Source: Mesorhizobium sp. M1B.F.Ca.ET.045.04.1.1 (lineage in GTDB: Bacteria > Pseudomonadota > Alphaproteobacteria > Rhizobiales > Rhizobiaceae). Taken from it: a DNA stretch of 64,000 nucleotides. This document shows positions 1 to 7,583 of the stretch, piece after piece (positions within the stretch are counted from its first letter, which is position 1; each line of letters opens with the position of its first letter). The stretch spans positions 6,735,001-6,799,000 of the forward strand of contig NZ_CP034448.1 in the NCBI RefSeq assembly GCF_003952465.1, read 5' to 3'. The notes under the pieces are model-generated. The model was not told the DNA's origin, did not search any database, and was given only the letters and a program-made list of their open reading frames with translations. Made by a program: the position numbers and the translations under genes.

Positions 1-433
1 GAAGTCGCCGGGTGTCGCCTCCATCCACGGCGCCGGTTTTGCCCAGGAAGCCGATAGCGTCCTTACTGAGCGATACAGCCAGGGCAAGGCGCTGCTCGGC
101 GCGCTTCAGGGGACGCTAAATGGAGCTGGCAATGGCCCGCGAGAGCCCGATATCGTCTTTGTAGTCAGCAATGGCAACGGAGAGCGATATAGCGGATGGG
201 AGGCGAACATAGCGCGGTCTCGCTTCTACCGTACACGCCGCGAAATCCTGCCGATTGCCTATCCGGCAATGACCGTTGGCGACGTGGGAGCAGCCAGCGG
301 AGCTTTGGCGCTGCTTGTGGCAGCAGACAGTTTCACTGCCGGTTATGCGCCCGGTCCGGTGGCCATGTGCGAGATCGCCTCCGAAGCCGGATTGCGCGCC
401 GCCGCGTTGGTCAGCCGGGTCAATTTCGGCTGA
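1..433 (+). CDS. Ketoacyl-synthase/thiolase-fold protein of the T6SS locus, C-terminal part
   Basis: The frame is open from the window edge (codons begin at base 2) to TGA at 431-433, so only about 143 C-terminal residues are present. They resemble the C-terminal half of beta-ketoacyl synthases: an SNGNGERY turn where active enzymes carry a catalytic His loop, then VGDVGAASGALALLVAAD, which matches the GHxxGAAG helix but has Asp where the second catalytic His is expected. Proteins of this kind are known in proteobacterial T6SS loci, where their role is unclear. It converges on the TIGR02270 gene with one base between the stops. The loss of the His suggests a structural or non-condensing role, but the upstream half with the Cys is not visible. 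Assignment rests on motif resemblance only. Confidence 0.6.
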   Translation, partial: KSPGVASIHGAGFAQEADSVLTERYSQGKALLGALQGTLNGAGNGPREPDIVFVVSNGNGERYSGWEANIARSRFYRTRREILPIAYPAMTVGDVGAASGALALLVAADSFTAGYAPGPVAMCEIASEAGLRAAALVSRVNFG

Positions 434-434
434 G

Positions 435-1598
435 CTACATCCAGGCCGGGAAGCGCTGGGTCCGTCGCCAGTTAGCCAAGGGCAGGTCGGGGTTCTCGAA
501 AGAGGCCCTAATGGCAGCGAGCCGCTGTTTGCGCATCGAGTGGAATACTTTGTGTTTGCCTGGTCCCCGTCCCTCGTCCCACCATGCCTTCGCTCGATCC
601 GCGAACGGAAGCGGCGACTCCTCGATGTCGGCGAATGGCTTTCCAAGTAACGCGGGATCGACAGTGAACAGGTCTGTATCGTTGAAATCGACGTCGAAGA
701 GGTCGCGCCAGGCTAGACCCGCGCCATAAGCGGACTGAGGTTCGCGCATGCGTTCGATCAGCCATGGGACTATCGATCTGTCGCCGAGCACTCCGGTGGC
801 AGCCAGTGCCGGCCGCCGTAACGAAAGTTGGTTGAGGCCCTCCTGAAGCCAGGTTTTCGCGGAAGTTCCCGCCGAGGCTAGCAGCCGGATGTCGAAAACC
901 TCGCCGGGGAGAATATCGGTATGGGCGAGCAGTTCGTCGAGGACAGGCAAAGCCGTGCGGCCGGCGTCAAGCAGACAGGCGGCGAGCGAGGCCGCTAGCC
1001 GTTCCTTCGGCTGGCCGGCAGCGAGGCGCTCTATTGCCTGGGGAAGGAGATCGCGGCGGCGCAATGCACCGGCCAGCCGGAGTGCCCTGACCCGGACCTC
1101 GGCATGGCCATTCGCGGCCAGTTCGCCCAGGCGCGGCCCGGCATCGGCCCGATGATGCCAAAGCGCCGCAAGTGCAATGCATTTGAGCATTGCTTCTTTG
1201 GAATCGATCCATCTGGCGACAAAGGAACGAAGTTTTTCCCGCGGCGTTCGGGCGATAGCGCCCGAAATAGCATTGATACCGGTTTCGCCGAGCGCCGCGG
1301 CGGCCTCGAACACCTTGGCGAGCTTCGTTTCCTCTTCCCAGTGGAGGGCCAGACAGGCCATGACAAACAGTTCGGGGGCTTGCGGATAATCGGAGAAGCG
1401 GGCGTTCGCCGCTGCCCACGCGGCTTCGCCCGATGCGAACAGGCCTTCGAGATCGGCATCGAGCCTCTGGTCGATACGGCCAATATCGATTTCGTTCAAA
1501 AGCGGTCCATCAATTTCCCGGCGTCGGCGCGACCAGAGGAAAGCGGCATCCTCCGCGTGCTGGTCGACAATTGCTGGGATCGTCGCAAGGCGCTGCAT
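435..1598 (-). CDS. TIGR02270 family protein (HEAT-like, T6SS-associated)
   Basis: This 387-residue protein is rich in short Ala/Leu helices and has the pattern of TIGR02270, a family encoded in T6SS loci with HEAT-like repeats and no established activity. The N-terminus reads IVDQHAEDAAFLWSRRR, as is typical of the family. Helical repeat pairs run from about residue 60 to 270, and a conserved-looking WRDLF...GKPFADIEESP section lies near 295-335. There is no signal peptide or membrane segment, so it is probably cytoplasmic. It lies nine bases downstream of the DUF6484 gene and is probably cotranscribed with vgrG. Position behind vgrG suggests an adaptor or effector-loading role, which is inference. 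Confidence 0.75.
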   Translation of the reverse strand: MQRLATIPAIVDQHAEDAAFLWSRRRREIDGPLLNEIDIGRIDQRLDADLEGLFASGEAAWAAANARFSDYPQAPELFVMACLALHWEEETKLAKVFEAAAALGETGINAISGAIARTPREKLRSFVARWIDSKEAMLKCIALAALWHHRADAGPRLGELAANGHAEVRVRALRLAGALRRRDLLPQAIERLAAGQPKERLAASLAACLLDAGRTALPVLDELLAHTDILPGEVFDIRLLASAGTSAKTWLQEGLNQLSLRRPALAATGVLGDRSIVPWLIERMREPQSAYGAGLAWRDLFDVDFNDTDLFTVDPALLGKPFADIEESPLPFADRAKAWWDEGRGPGKHKVFHSMRKQRLAAIRASFENPDLPLANWRRTQRFPAWM

Positions 1599-1607
1599 CG
1601 GCTCAAC

Positions 1608-2033
1608 CTAATTCAGGTGGACAGCCGCCCCTCGTATCCAGTTCGTACCGGTCGCGTGGCTGTTGAGTTGTGTACCGCGAATTGAGATGCGCCCATTCTT
1701 CTCCAGGATGATGGACGCCAGGCCACATCTGAACTCGATACGATCGCGCCGCGCATCCACTGTCACCGTCTCACCGTCGCGCATCACTTCGACGTGACGC
1801 TGATCTGGGCGTGGGTCCACTATCCGTCCAACAACAAGGGGGCAGGTCGGGTCGCCCCCTTCGAACAGCAGCGCCACCTCCGAGCCGACAGAAGAACCGT
1901 CGAGGACAGCGAGGCTGCGGGCTCTGACCGCCGTGTCGCTGGGGTTGCCGACGAAAACGACAAGCGGCGAGCCGTCATCAAAGCCGATGAGCAACCCTAT
2001 GACAACGCCGTCAATACGCCCCGCTACGTCCAT
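1608..2033 (-). CDS. DUF6484 domain protein, VgrG-linked
   Basis: This small protein (141 residues from ATG at 2033) has an N-terminal beta segment GRIDGVVIGLLIGFDDGSPLVVFVGNP and a C-terminal segment IEFRCGLASIILEKNGRISIRGTQL. The latter closely resembles the end of VgrG (ASIVLKKDGTISLKGKDI). That fits DUF6484, a family found next to VgrG genes and expected to be mostly beta. I chose the ATG at 2033 because it follows a GAAGG stretch. A TTG at 2054 overlapping the vgrG stop would add seven residues but has no clear ribosome binding site. The gene probably follows vgrG in one transcript. A spike-associated or adaptor role is inferred from context. Confidence 0.7.
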   Translation of the reverse strand: MDVAGRIDGVVIGLLIGFDDGSPLVVFVGNPSDTAVRARSLAVLDGSSVGSEVALLFEGGDPTCPLVVGRIVDPRPDQRHVEVMRDGETVTVDARRDRIEFRCGLASIILEKNGRISIRGTQLNSHATGTNWIRGAAVHLN

Positions 2034-2050
2034 CGCACGGCCGCCTTCTT

Positions 2051-4378
2051 TCAATTGTTGTGAACACTGCTGCCTTTGATCTTGGTCTTTCCGTCTGCTT
2101 TCACGTCGATGTCGCCGCTACCGTCGAGCCTTATGTCTTTGCCCTTGAGGCTGATCGTGCCGTCCTTTTTGAGAACGATACTGGCATCGCCACATTTCAG
2201 CGTAATCTCGTCGGCCGCCTCGACGTACAGCTTCTTGCCGTATTTCATCACGCCGTCTTCGCCGACTATGACAGAGCTTGCCTTGGCAACTTTTAGCGAA
2301 TAGCCCCCGCCGACCTCGATTCCCTCGTCCGCCGCAATCTTGGCCAGGCGCGCCTTGCCCACTTGCGAGGAATGAGCGCCGCCAACAGTAAAGCTCTGAT
2401 CGGCGGCGACGTCCACTGTCTGGCCCGCGCCGATCTGCCAGCTATCGGCAGCGCCAATTGTGTGGCTCTGCCCTGTCCCTACCGTGACACTTCGCGACGC
2501 TCCAATTGTGTTCGTCTGCACCGCTCCGACACTACGCGTCTCGGTCGCGCCGACGGTATCGACACGAGCCGCCCCGACGGTGATGGTCTGCACAAGGCTG
2601 ACGGTCTGCGAATGGTTCTGACCAATCGTTTCGGTGGAATTGGCGCCGATGCTGATTGTCTCGTTGGCACCGACCGTCAGCGAGCGGTTCTTGCCCACCG
2701 TTTCGGTATCATTGCTGCCGATGTTGGTGGTCTGGTCGACGCCGATCTTGACCGTCTTGTTGTTGCCGACATCCTCGTCGAGGTTGTGGCCGACGGAGTG
2801 CTTGGCGTCGTGGTCGATGCGGTCGGACTGGTCGTGCTGCACCGTCTTGTTGCGGTCGTGCTTGATCAGCAGATGGTGGTCCTTCTGCGCCTGGAAATTG
2901 ACCAGCTCGGACCCCGCCTTGTCCTCGAACATCAGCTCATTGTAACCGCCGCCGCCCTTCGAGGAATTGGACTTCCAACCCGATTGCGTCGCATTGCCCG
3001 GCAGGCCATAGGGCGGCATCTCGGCGGCGTTGTAGACGCGGCCGGTGATGATCGGCAGGTCGGGGTCGCCCTCGATGAAATCGACGATGACCTCCTGGCC
3101 GATGCGCGGGATCTGGATGAAGCCCCAGCCGCTGCCGGCCCAGGTTTGCGACACGCGCACGAAGCAGGAAGAGTTCTGGTCCTTCTTGCCGAGGCGGTCC
3201 CAGTGGAACTGGACCTTCACCCGGGCATATTTGTCGGTGAATATCTCCTCGCCCGAAGGACCGACCACGGTCGCCGTCTGCGGGCCGCGCATGATCGGCC
3301 GCGGCGTGATGCGCGGCGGGCGGTAGGGCAATTTGGTGGGTGCCATGCCAAGCACCACCTTGAAGTTTTCGCTATGGGCCTCGTTCTGGGTCCGATAGCC
3401 CGGATCGAACAGGCGGTATTCGGCGCTGACCACCAGATAGTCCTGGTTCTGGTCGTCGCGCGGAAAGCTTTCCAGCTTGAACTTGCAGCCGGAAAAGAGC
3501 CCGCGCACGGTACCCACCGCCGTGCTGCGCTGGTGGACCGCCTGAAGTTCCTCGCGGCGAACCCCGGCAATCGCGTCGCCTCGCCCGACATCGAGATGCG
3601 CTCCGGGCTGGCGGTAATTCTCGCCGGCGGCCTCCTTGTGGCTGAATGGCTGGGCGGACTTCGCCATCAGATCGGCGCCCGGCTTTTCGAAATCATAGTC
3701 GGTGTGGGCATAAGCGCCGGGCCGCACTGAACTGCCCGGAATCCATTCGGTGATGTATTCGACATCGCGCCGCGAAGCCTGCCCCTCGAAATTATAGAGC
3801 ACCTTCTCGTAGCCAGGCGCCGGCTTCAGCTTGCTCATCGCATCGCAGAGGACCAGCGTGTGCTTGCCCTCGTCATGCTCGAAGAAATAGAAGATGCCCT
3901 CGTGCTCCATCAGCCGCTGCACGAAATCCAGATCGCTCTCGTCATACTGGACGCAATATTCGCGCGAGGGGTAGGAGCCTTGCAGCCGCTTCTCGAATTT
4001 CGCGATGCCGTATTTCGAGAAGATCTTTTCTACGATTTCGACCGCCGTCATGTTCTGGAAGATGCGGCAGTCGGTGGTGTTGCCGAGGAACCAGAGCCAT
4101 GGCCTGACGACGGCCTCGTAAAAGGCCAGCCGGTCCTCGATGCGGGTGAGCTTGAACTCCGAGACGAGGCCGCTGAACCAGCGTTTCGGATCGGATTCTC
4201 CTTCGACCGAAACGACGCCGCCCAGCACCTTCAGCGGATCGACATCATGGCTCTTCGAGACGAAGCCGACGGTATAGGCGAAACAGCGGCTGATCTCGTC
4301 ACGCCCGACGAGATGGGTGAAGGTCAGCACATCGCCGCCAACCGGCGTCTGCACAACCGTGGCACGTTCGTTCGGCAT
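2051..4378 (-). CDS. vgrG: Type VI secretion system spike protein VgrG (TssI)
   Basis: VgrG trimers cap the Hcp tube of the T6SS and puncture target cells. This 775-residue protein has the gp27-like N-terminal part (about 1-370), with the family hallmark SDLDFVQRLMEHEGIFYFFEHD near residue 150. A gp5-like OB domain follows at about 390-460 (SSCFVRVSQTWAGSGWGFIQIPRIGQEVIVDF). It ends in GDPDLPIITGRVYN, then a needle of short repeats (about 530-690, motif like TVGANETISIGANSTE), then a DUF2345-like end. No extra effector domain follows, so effectors are probably separate proteins. It is transcribed away from tagH, with the DUF6484 and TIGR02270 genes immediately downstream. Confidence 0.95.
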   Translation of the reverse strand: MPNERATVVQTPVGGDVLTFTHLVGRDEISRCFAYTVGFVSKSHDVDPLKVLGGVVSVEGESDPKRWFSGLVSEFKLTRIEDRLAFYEAVVRPWLWFLGNTTDCRIFQNMTAVEIVEKIFSKYGIAKFEKRLQGSYPSREYCVQYDESDLDFVQRLMEHEGIFYFFEHDEGKHTLVLCDAMSKLKPAPGYEKVLYNFEGQASRRDVEYITEWIPGSSVRPGAYAHTDYDFEKPGADLMAKSAQPFSHKEAAGENYRQPGAHLDVGRGDAIAGVRREELQAVHQRSTAVGTVRGLFSGCKFKLESFPRDDQNQDYLVVSAEYRLFDPGYRTQNEAHSENFKVVLGMAPTKLPYRPPRITPRPIMRGPQTATVVGPSGEEIFTDKYARVKVQFHWDRLGKKDQNSSCFVRVSQTWAGSGWGFIQIPRIGQEVIVDFIEGDPDLPIITGRVYNAAEMPPYGLPGNATQSGWKSNSSKGGGGYNELMFEDKAGSELVNFQAQKDHHLLIKHDRNKTVQHDQSDRIDHDAKHSVGHNLDEDVGNNKTVKIGVDQTTNIGSNDTETVGKNRSLTVGANETISIGANSTETIGQNHSQTVSLVQTITVGAARVDTVGATETRSVGAVQTNTIGASRSVTVGTGQSHTIGAADSWQIGAGQTVDVAADQSFTVGGAHSSQVGKARLAKIAADEGIEVGGGYSLKVAKASSVIVGEDGVMKYGKKLYVEAADEITLKCGDASIVLKKDGTISLKGKDIRLDGSGDIDVKADGKTKIKGSSVHNN

Positions 4379-4686
4379 GGGTCGTGCCCCTCCTGGACGC
4401 GGCCGCCAGTGTGATGGATCGAAGCCCCCGCTCTGTAAACTGCATCACGTTCGGGAAGTTTTCGAATTCACCGCACCGGACGGATTCAGCCTAGCACATG
4501 TTTGACCGCGGCCAAATAACAGGGACAGCTTAACCATACCCCACGCATGGGTGTGAAACGCTCCTCTCCCACCGTTCCCGCAAGATGCTAGAATGCCGGT
4601 GCAATTCCGGGAAAAGCGCGCAGCGGTCTTCCGTCCGGAATTGCGTGAAATAAGTATCTATTTACCAAGTTCGGCGACGCTTCCGG
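4379..4686. other. Divergent intergenic region between vgrG and tagH
   Basis: These 308 bases separate the divergent vgrG and tagH starts and must hold their promoters, although I cannot point to a convincing -35/-10 pair. The right half carries a 45-base palindromic repeat that recurs once more in the window. A more AT-rich stretch (AAATAAGTATCTATTTACC) lies just upstream of tagH and is the best candidate for promoter sequence. I see no open frame with coding character. Confidence 0.5.
4601..4645. repeat. 45-bp palindromic intergenic repeat, copy A
   Basis: The element starts GCAATTCCGG and ends CCGGAATTGC(G), giving perfect 10-bp inverted ends around a GC-rich core (GGAAAAGCGCGCAGCGG). A second copy at 33373-33417 matches it at 41 of 45 positions by eye. 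It resembles the dispersed palindromic elements common between genes in rhizobia, although I cannot count genome copies here. It sits between the divergent vgrG and tagH starts. Confidence 0.75.
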
Positions 4687-5769
4687 ATGTTCATCTCGCT
4701 CCAGATCAGCAATGTCGACAGGCTGCCCGCGGGCACGGCGGCGAGCTATGGCGCCCGCGACCGCAGCTTCGAGATCGGCCGCGAGAATTGCGACTGGACG
4801 CTTGCCGATCCGGACAAGTTCATCTCGGGCCGGCATTGCGAGGTCCGCTTCCAGGCGTGCTCCTTCTGGCTCTATGACATCTCGCGCAACGGCACCTTCA
4901 TCAACGGTTCCAGCCAGCGCATGGCCGGTCCGCACCGGCTGGCCCCTGGCGACCGGGTGCTGATCGGCCGCTATGTCATTTCGGTTTCGATCGACGAGGA
5001 ACGCATTGCCACCGACCATCCGCAAGGCCGGACCGGGTCGACGCAACGCGAGCTGCCGCCATCGACAGGCAGGCCGCTGGACCTCGGCAACGAGCCGTTT
5101 TTCAGTCCAACGGAACAGCGCACCGGACAGGCTGCTCCGGTATCGAGGTCCTCGGCGCTGCAGCAACCGGCCCCGGCCGCGTCGGCAGCCAGGCCCGAGG
5201 AAGCCGACAGGCTGCTGCGGGATATCGCGAGGGCGGCCGGCATGCCGCCTGACCTGCTTCAGTCGCGCGATCCGCATGAAGTGGCCGCCGAGATCGGCAC
5301 CGTGCTCAGGACCACGGTCGAGCAATTGTCCCTGCTGCTCAAGGCACGCGCGGCGGCCAAGGTGCTGGCCAAAAGCGCGAACCGCACGATGATCGGCGCC
5401 GAAAACAACAACCCGCTGAAATTCGTTCCCGGCACCGACGACATACTGGAGATCATGTTCGCCAAACGCCGAGCCGGCTATCTCGACGCCGCGCACAGCG
5501 TCGAGGACGCCTTCCGGGATCTCAAGACGCACGAATTGGCCACTTACGCCGCCATGCAGGCGGCGCTCTCCAAGCTGCTCGACGATCTGTCGCCGGAGGC
5601 GATCGCCAGGAAGCTGCCGCCGGCTTCTTTTTCATCCAAGAAAAGCCAGGCGTGGGATGCCCTCGTCGCCACCTGGCGCACCATGGAGGAGAAGCACGAA
5701 AACGGCATGCTCGATGTCTTCCTGGCCTATTTCAGCGAGGCTTACGCCAAGGCCGGCAAGCAGAAGTAG
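4687..5769 (+). CDS. tagH: T6SS-associated FHA domain protein TagH
   Basis: This 360-residue protein starts with a forkhead-associated domain (about 5-105): RSFEIGRENCDWTLADP, ISGRHCEVR and DISRNGTFING are the phosphothreonine-binding loops, with the conserved Arg, Ser-Arg-His and Asn. A Pro/Ala-rich linker (about 110-170) leads to a helical C-terminal domain (about 175-355) containing GAENNNPLKF, a signature of the TagH/ImpI family. FHA proteins read the kinase PpkA in the T6SS threonine phosphorylation pathway, and ppkA and pppA lie downstream here. The protein should be cytoplasmic. It is first in the rightward T6SS block and 292 bases upstream of tssL. Confidence 0.9.
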   Translation: MFISLQISNVDRLPAGTAASYGARDRSFEIGRENCDWTLADPDKFISGRHCEVRFQACSFWLYDISRNGTFINGSSQRMAGPHRLAPGDRVLIGRYVISVSIDEERIATDHPQGRTGSTQRELPPSTGRPLDLGNEPFFSPTEQRTGQAAPVSRSSALQQPAPAASAARPEEADRLLRDIARAAGMPPDLLQSRDPHEVAAEIGTVLRTTVEQLSLLLKARAAAKVLAKSANRTMIGAENNNPLKFVPGTDDILEIMFAKRRAGYLDAAHSVEDAFRDLKTHELATYAAMQAALSKLLDDLSPEAIARKLPPASFSSKKSQAWDALVATWRTMEEKHENGMLDVFLAYFSEAYAKAGKQK

Positions 5770-6061
5770 CACCCCGGCGCTATGTGACCGGTCTCACAGA
5801 AGAAAACGCCGCTTTGAGCATCCTGCTTTCCAATTCCAATCAGCTGCCCGATTTCAATTAGGTGCTTGGGCGGCTAGAATGGCGCACGGAAGCTTGCCAG
5901 GCGGGCAAAGCGGCGTGACTTGGGGCGTGTGCAGCAATGTCATGTTTCGGCGAGATGAGCCTTTCCATCCGGCCCGCCGCCAAATGTTGGCATAAAAAGC
6001 GCGAAGCCGCTCTTTTTCCCCGCCGAAGACCTGTTCGCCGCACCTCGACGGTGGACCGCCG

Positions 6062-7558
6062 ATGAGCTCGAAGGACGATCCCTCCCGGCCGGCGGACAAG
6101 ACTGTCATCCGGGCGCCAAGGCCAAAACAACGGTCGCCTGCGGCTCCTCAAAGCTACTCTGCGGGCAGCGTTGCGCCTGCTTCGCCGGCCGCCCGGGAAT
6201 CGACGGTATTCGACCCAGGCATCGGCCGGCAGATGCCGACCGGCTGGTCGTCCGGAACCATGGTCGTTCAAGGTTCCGCAGCCGCTGCGTCAACGCCCGC
6301 GTTGCAACAGGAAATGCTGATCCACGCCACGGATGGCGTGAAATACGCCGCGGCAAATCCAATTCTCGCGGCTGCGGCGCCGCTGCTCGTGCTGTTCGGC
6401 CAGTTGCGACTAATGCCAGTCGAGCGGCAAGCGGCGCCGTTGGCGGAGCACATCGCCGAAGCGATCGAGACGTTCGACCGGGAGCTGGCGAAAGCCGGCA
6501 TCGCCGAGGAGGAAGGCAGAATCGCGAAATTCGCCCTTTGCGAGACGGCCGACGATCTCGTCGGCAACCTGCCCTGGCCGAAGGACGATGCCTGGAGCGG
6601 CCACAGTCTGGTGGCAAAGGTCTTCCACACCAAACCCACCGGCGCCGGTTTCTACGAGGCGCTGAACAATATCCTAAGCAGCCCGGAGGGTCATCACGAT
6701 CCGCTCGAACTGATGCATGCCTGCCTGTCGGTCGGGTTCGAAGGCCAGTATCGCGAACGGGCCGGCGAACGGGACACTCTCGAACGCATCCGGCGCGACG
6801 TCTACGACACGATCCGCTACTTCAGCCCGCGTGCGGGGGACGACATCTCGCCCCATTGGCAAGGCATGGCGGCGACGCTGTCGAAGCCAAGGGCGCGGCT
6901 GCCGCTATGGGCGGTCGCGGCTGCCGCCGCGACGCTGGTGACGGCGGCGTTCTTCGGGTTGCGGGTATTGATCACCGACGAGGGCGATGCGACGGCCGGC
7001 GAATTGCTGGCGCTCAATCCGTCGACGCCGGTCACCATCGAGCGGGCCAGCGTTGCGGCGCCGGCCGAACCCGCGCAAGCCGCTCCGCCGCCGTCTACCG
7101 TCCCGACGACCATACAGATCGACCGCATCCGCGCAGCTTTGGCCAAAGAGATCGACGGCGGCGGGCTGACGGTCGGCACAAAGGGCAACTTCATCGTCGT
7201 GGAGGTCAGCAACCAGCTTTTGTTCGCGCCCGGCCAGGCGGAGCTGAAGGCGCAATTCCAACCCGTTGCGGCCGATATAGCCGCGGCTCTGGATGCCGAG
7301 CCCGGGCCAGTCCGCATCGTCGGCCACACCGACAATGTCAAGCCGAAGAAATCGAGCCAGTTCAAATCCAACTTCGATCTTTCCGTCGCTCGCGCCAAGG
7401 CCGTCCAAACGATGATGGCCAAGCAATTGAAAGACCCGTCGCGGCTGAGCGTCGACGGCAAGGGTGAGGACGAACCGATTGCCGACAACGGCACGGTTGA
7501 AGGCCGCGCCAAGAACCGCCGCGTCGACGTGATGATCCCGAAGGAGGAGACGTTGTGA
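6062..7558 (+). CDS. tssL: T6SS inner-membrane protein TssL (IcmH/DotU) with C-terminal OmpA domain
   Basis: TssL forms the T6SS membrane complex with TssM and TssJ. The 498-residue protein has a Pro-rich cytoplasmic N-terminus, a DotU domain at about 80-270 (motifs NPILAAAAPLLVLFGQLR and LELMHACLSVGFEGQYR), one membrane helix at about 279-303, and a periplasmic OmpA-like domain at about 370-495. The OmpA part has IVGHTDN and the usual AKNRRVDV end, so this is the extended TssL that anchors the complex to peptidoglycan without a separate TagL. The stop is 25 bases before tssM, so the two are probably one operon. No TssJ lipoprotein gene is visible here. Confidence 0.93.
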   Translation: MSSKDDPSRPADKTVIRAPRPKQRSPAAPQSYSAGSVAPASPAARESTVFDPGIGRQMPTGWSSGTMVVQGSAAAASTPALQQEMLIHATDGVKYAAANPILAAAAPLLVLFGQLRLMPVERQAAPLAEHIAEAIETFDRELAKAGIAEEEGRIAKFALCETADDLVGNLPWPKDDAWSGHSLVAKVFHTKPTGAGFYEALNNILSSPEGHHDPLELMHACLSVGFEGQYRERAGERDTLERIRRDVYDTIRYFSPRAGDDISPHWQGMAATLSKPRARLPLWAVAAAAATLVTAAFFGLRVLITDEGDATAGELLALNPSTPVTIERASVAAPAEPAQAAPPPSTVPTTIQIDRIRAALAKEIDGGGLTVGTKGNFIVVEVSNQLLFAPGQAELKAQFQPVAADIAAALDAEPGPVRIVGHTDNVKPKKSSQFKSNFDLSVARAKAVQTMMAKQLKDPSRLSVDGKGEDEPIADNGTVEGRAKNRRVDVMIPKEETL

Positions 7559-7583
7559 GCGGGCGCGGCGGGAAGCGGCACTG

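Noticed and set aside
2363..3730. 455-codon plus-strand frame opposite vgrG
   Set aside because: It is a mirror of the highly biased vgrG codons, rich in Arg/Asp/Leu, with no family motif.
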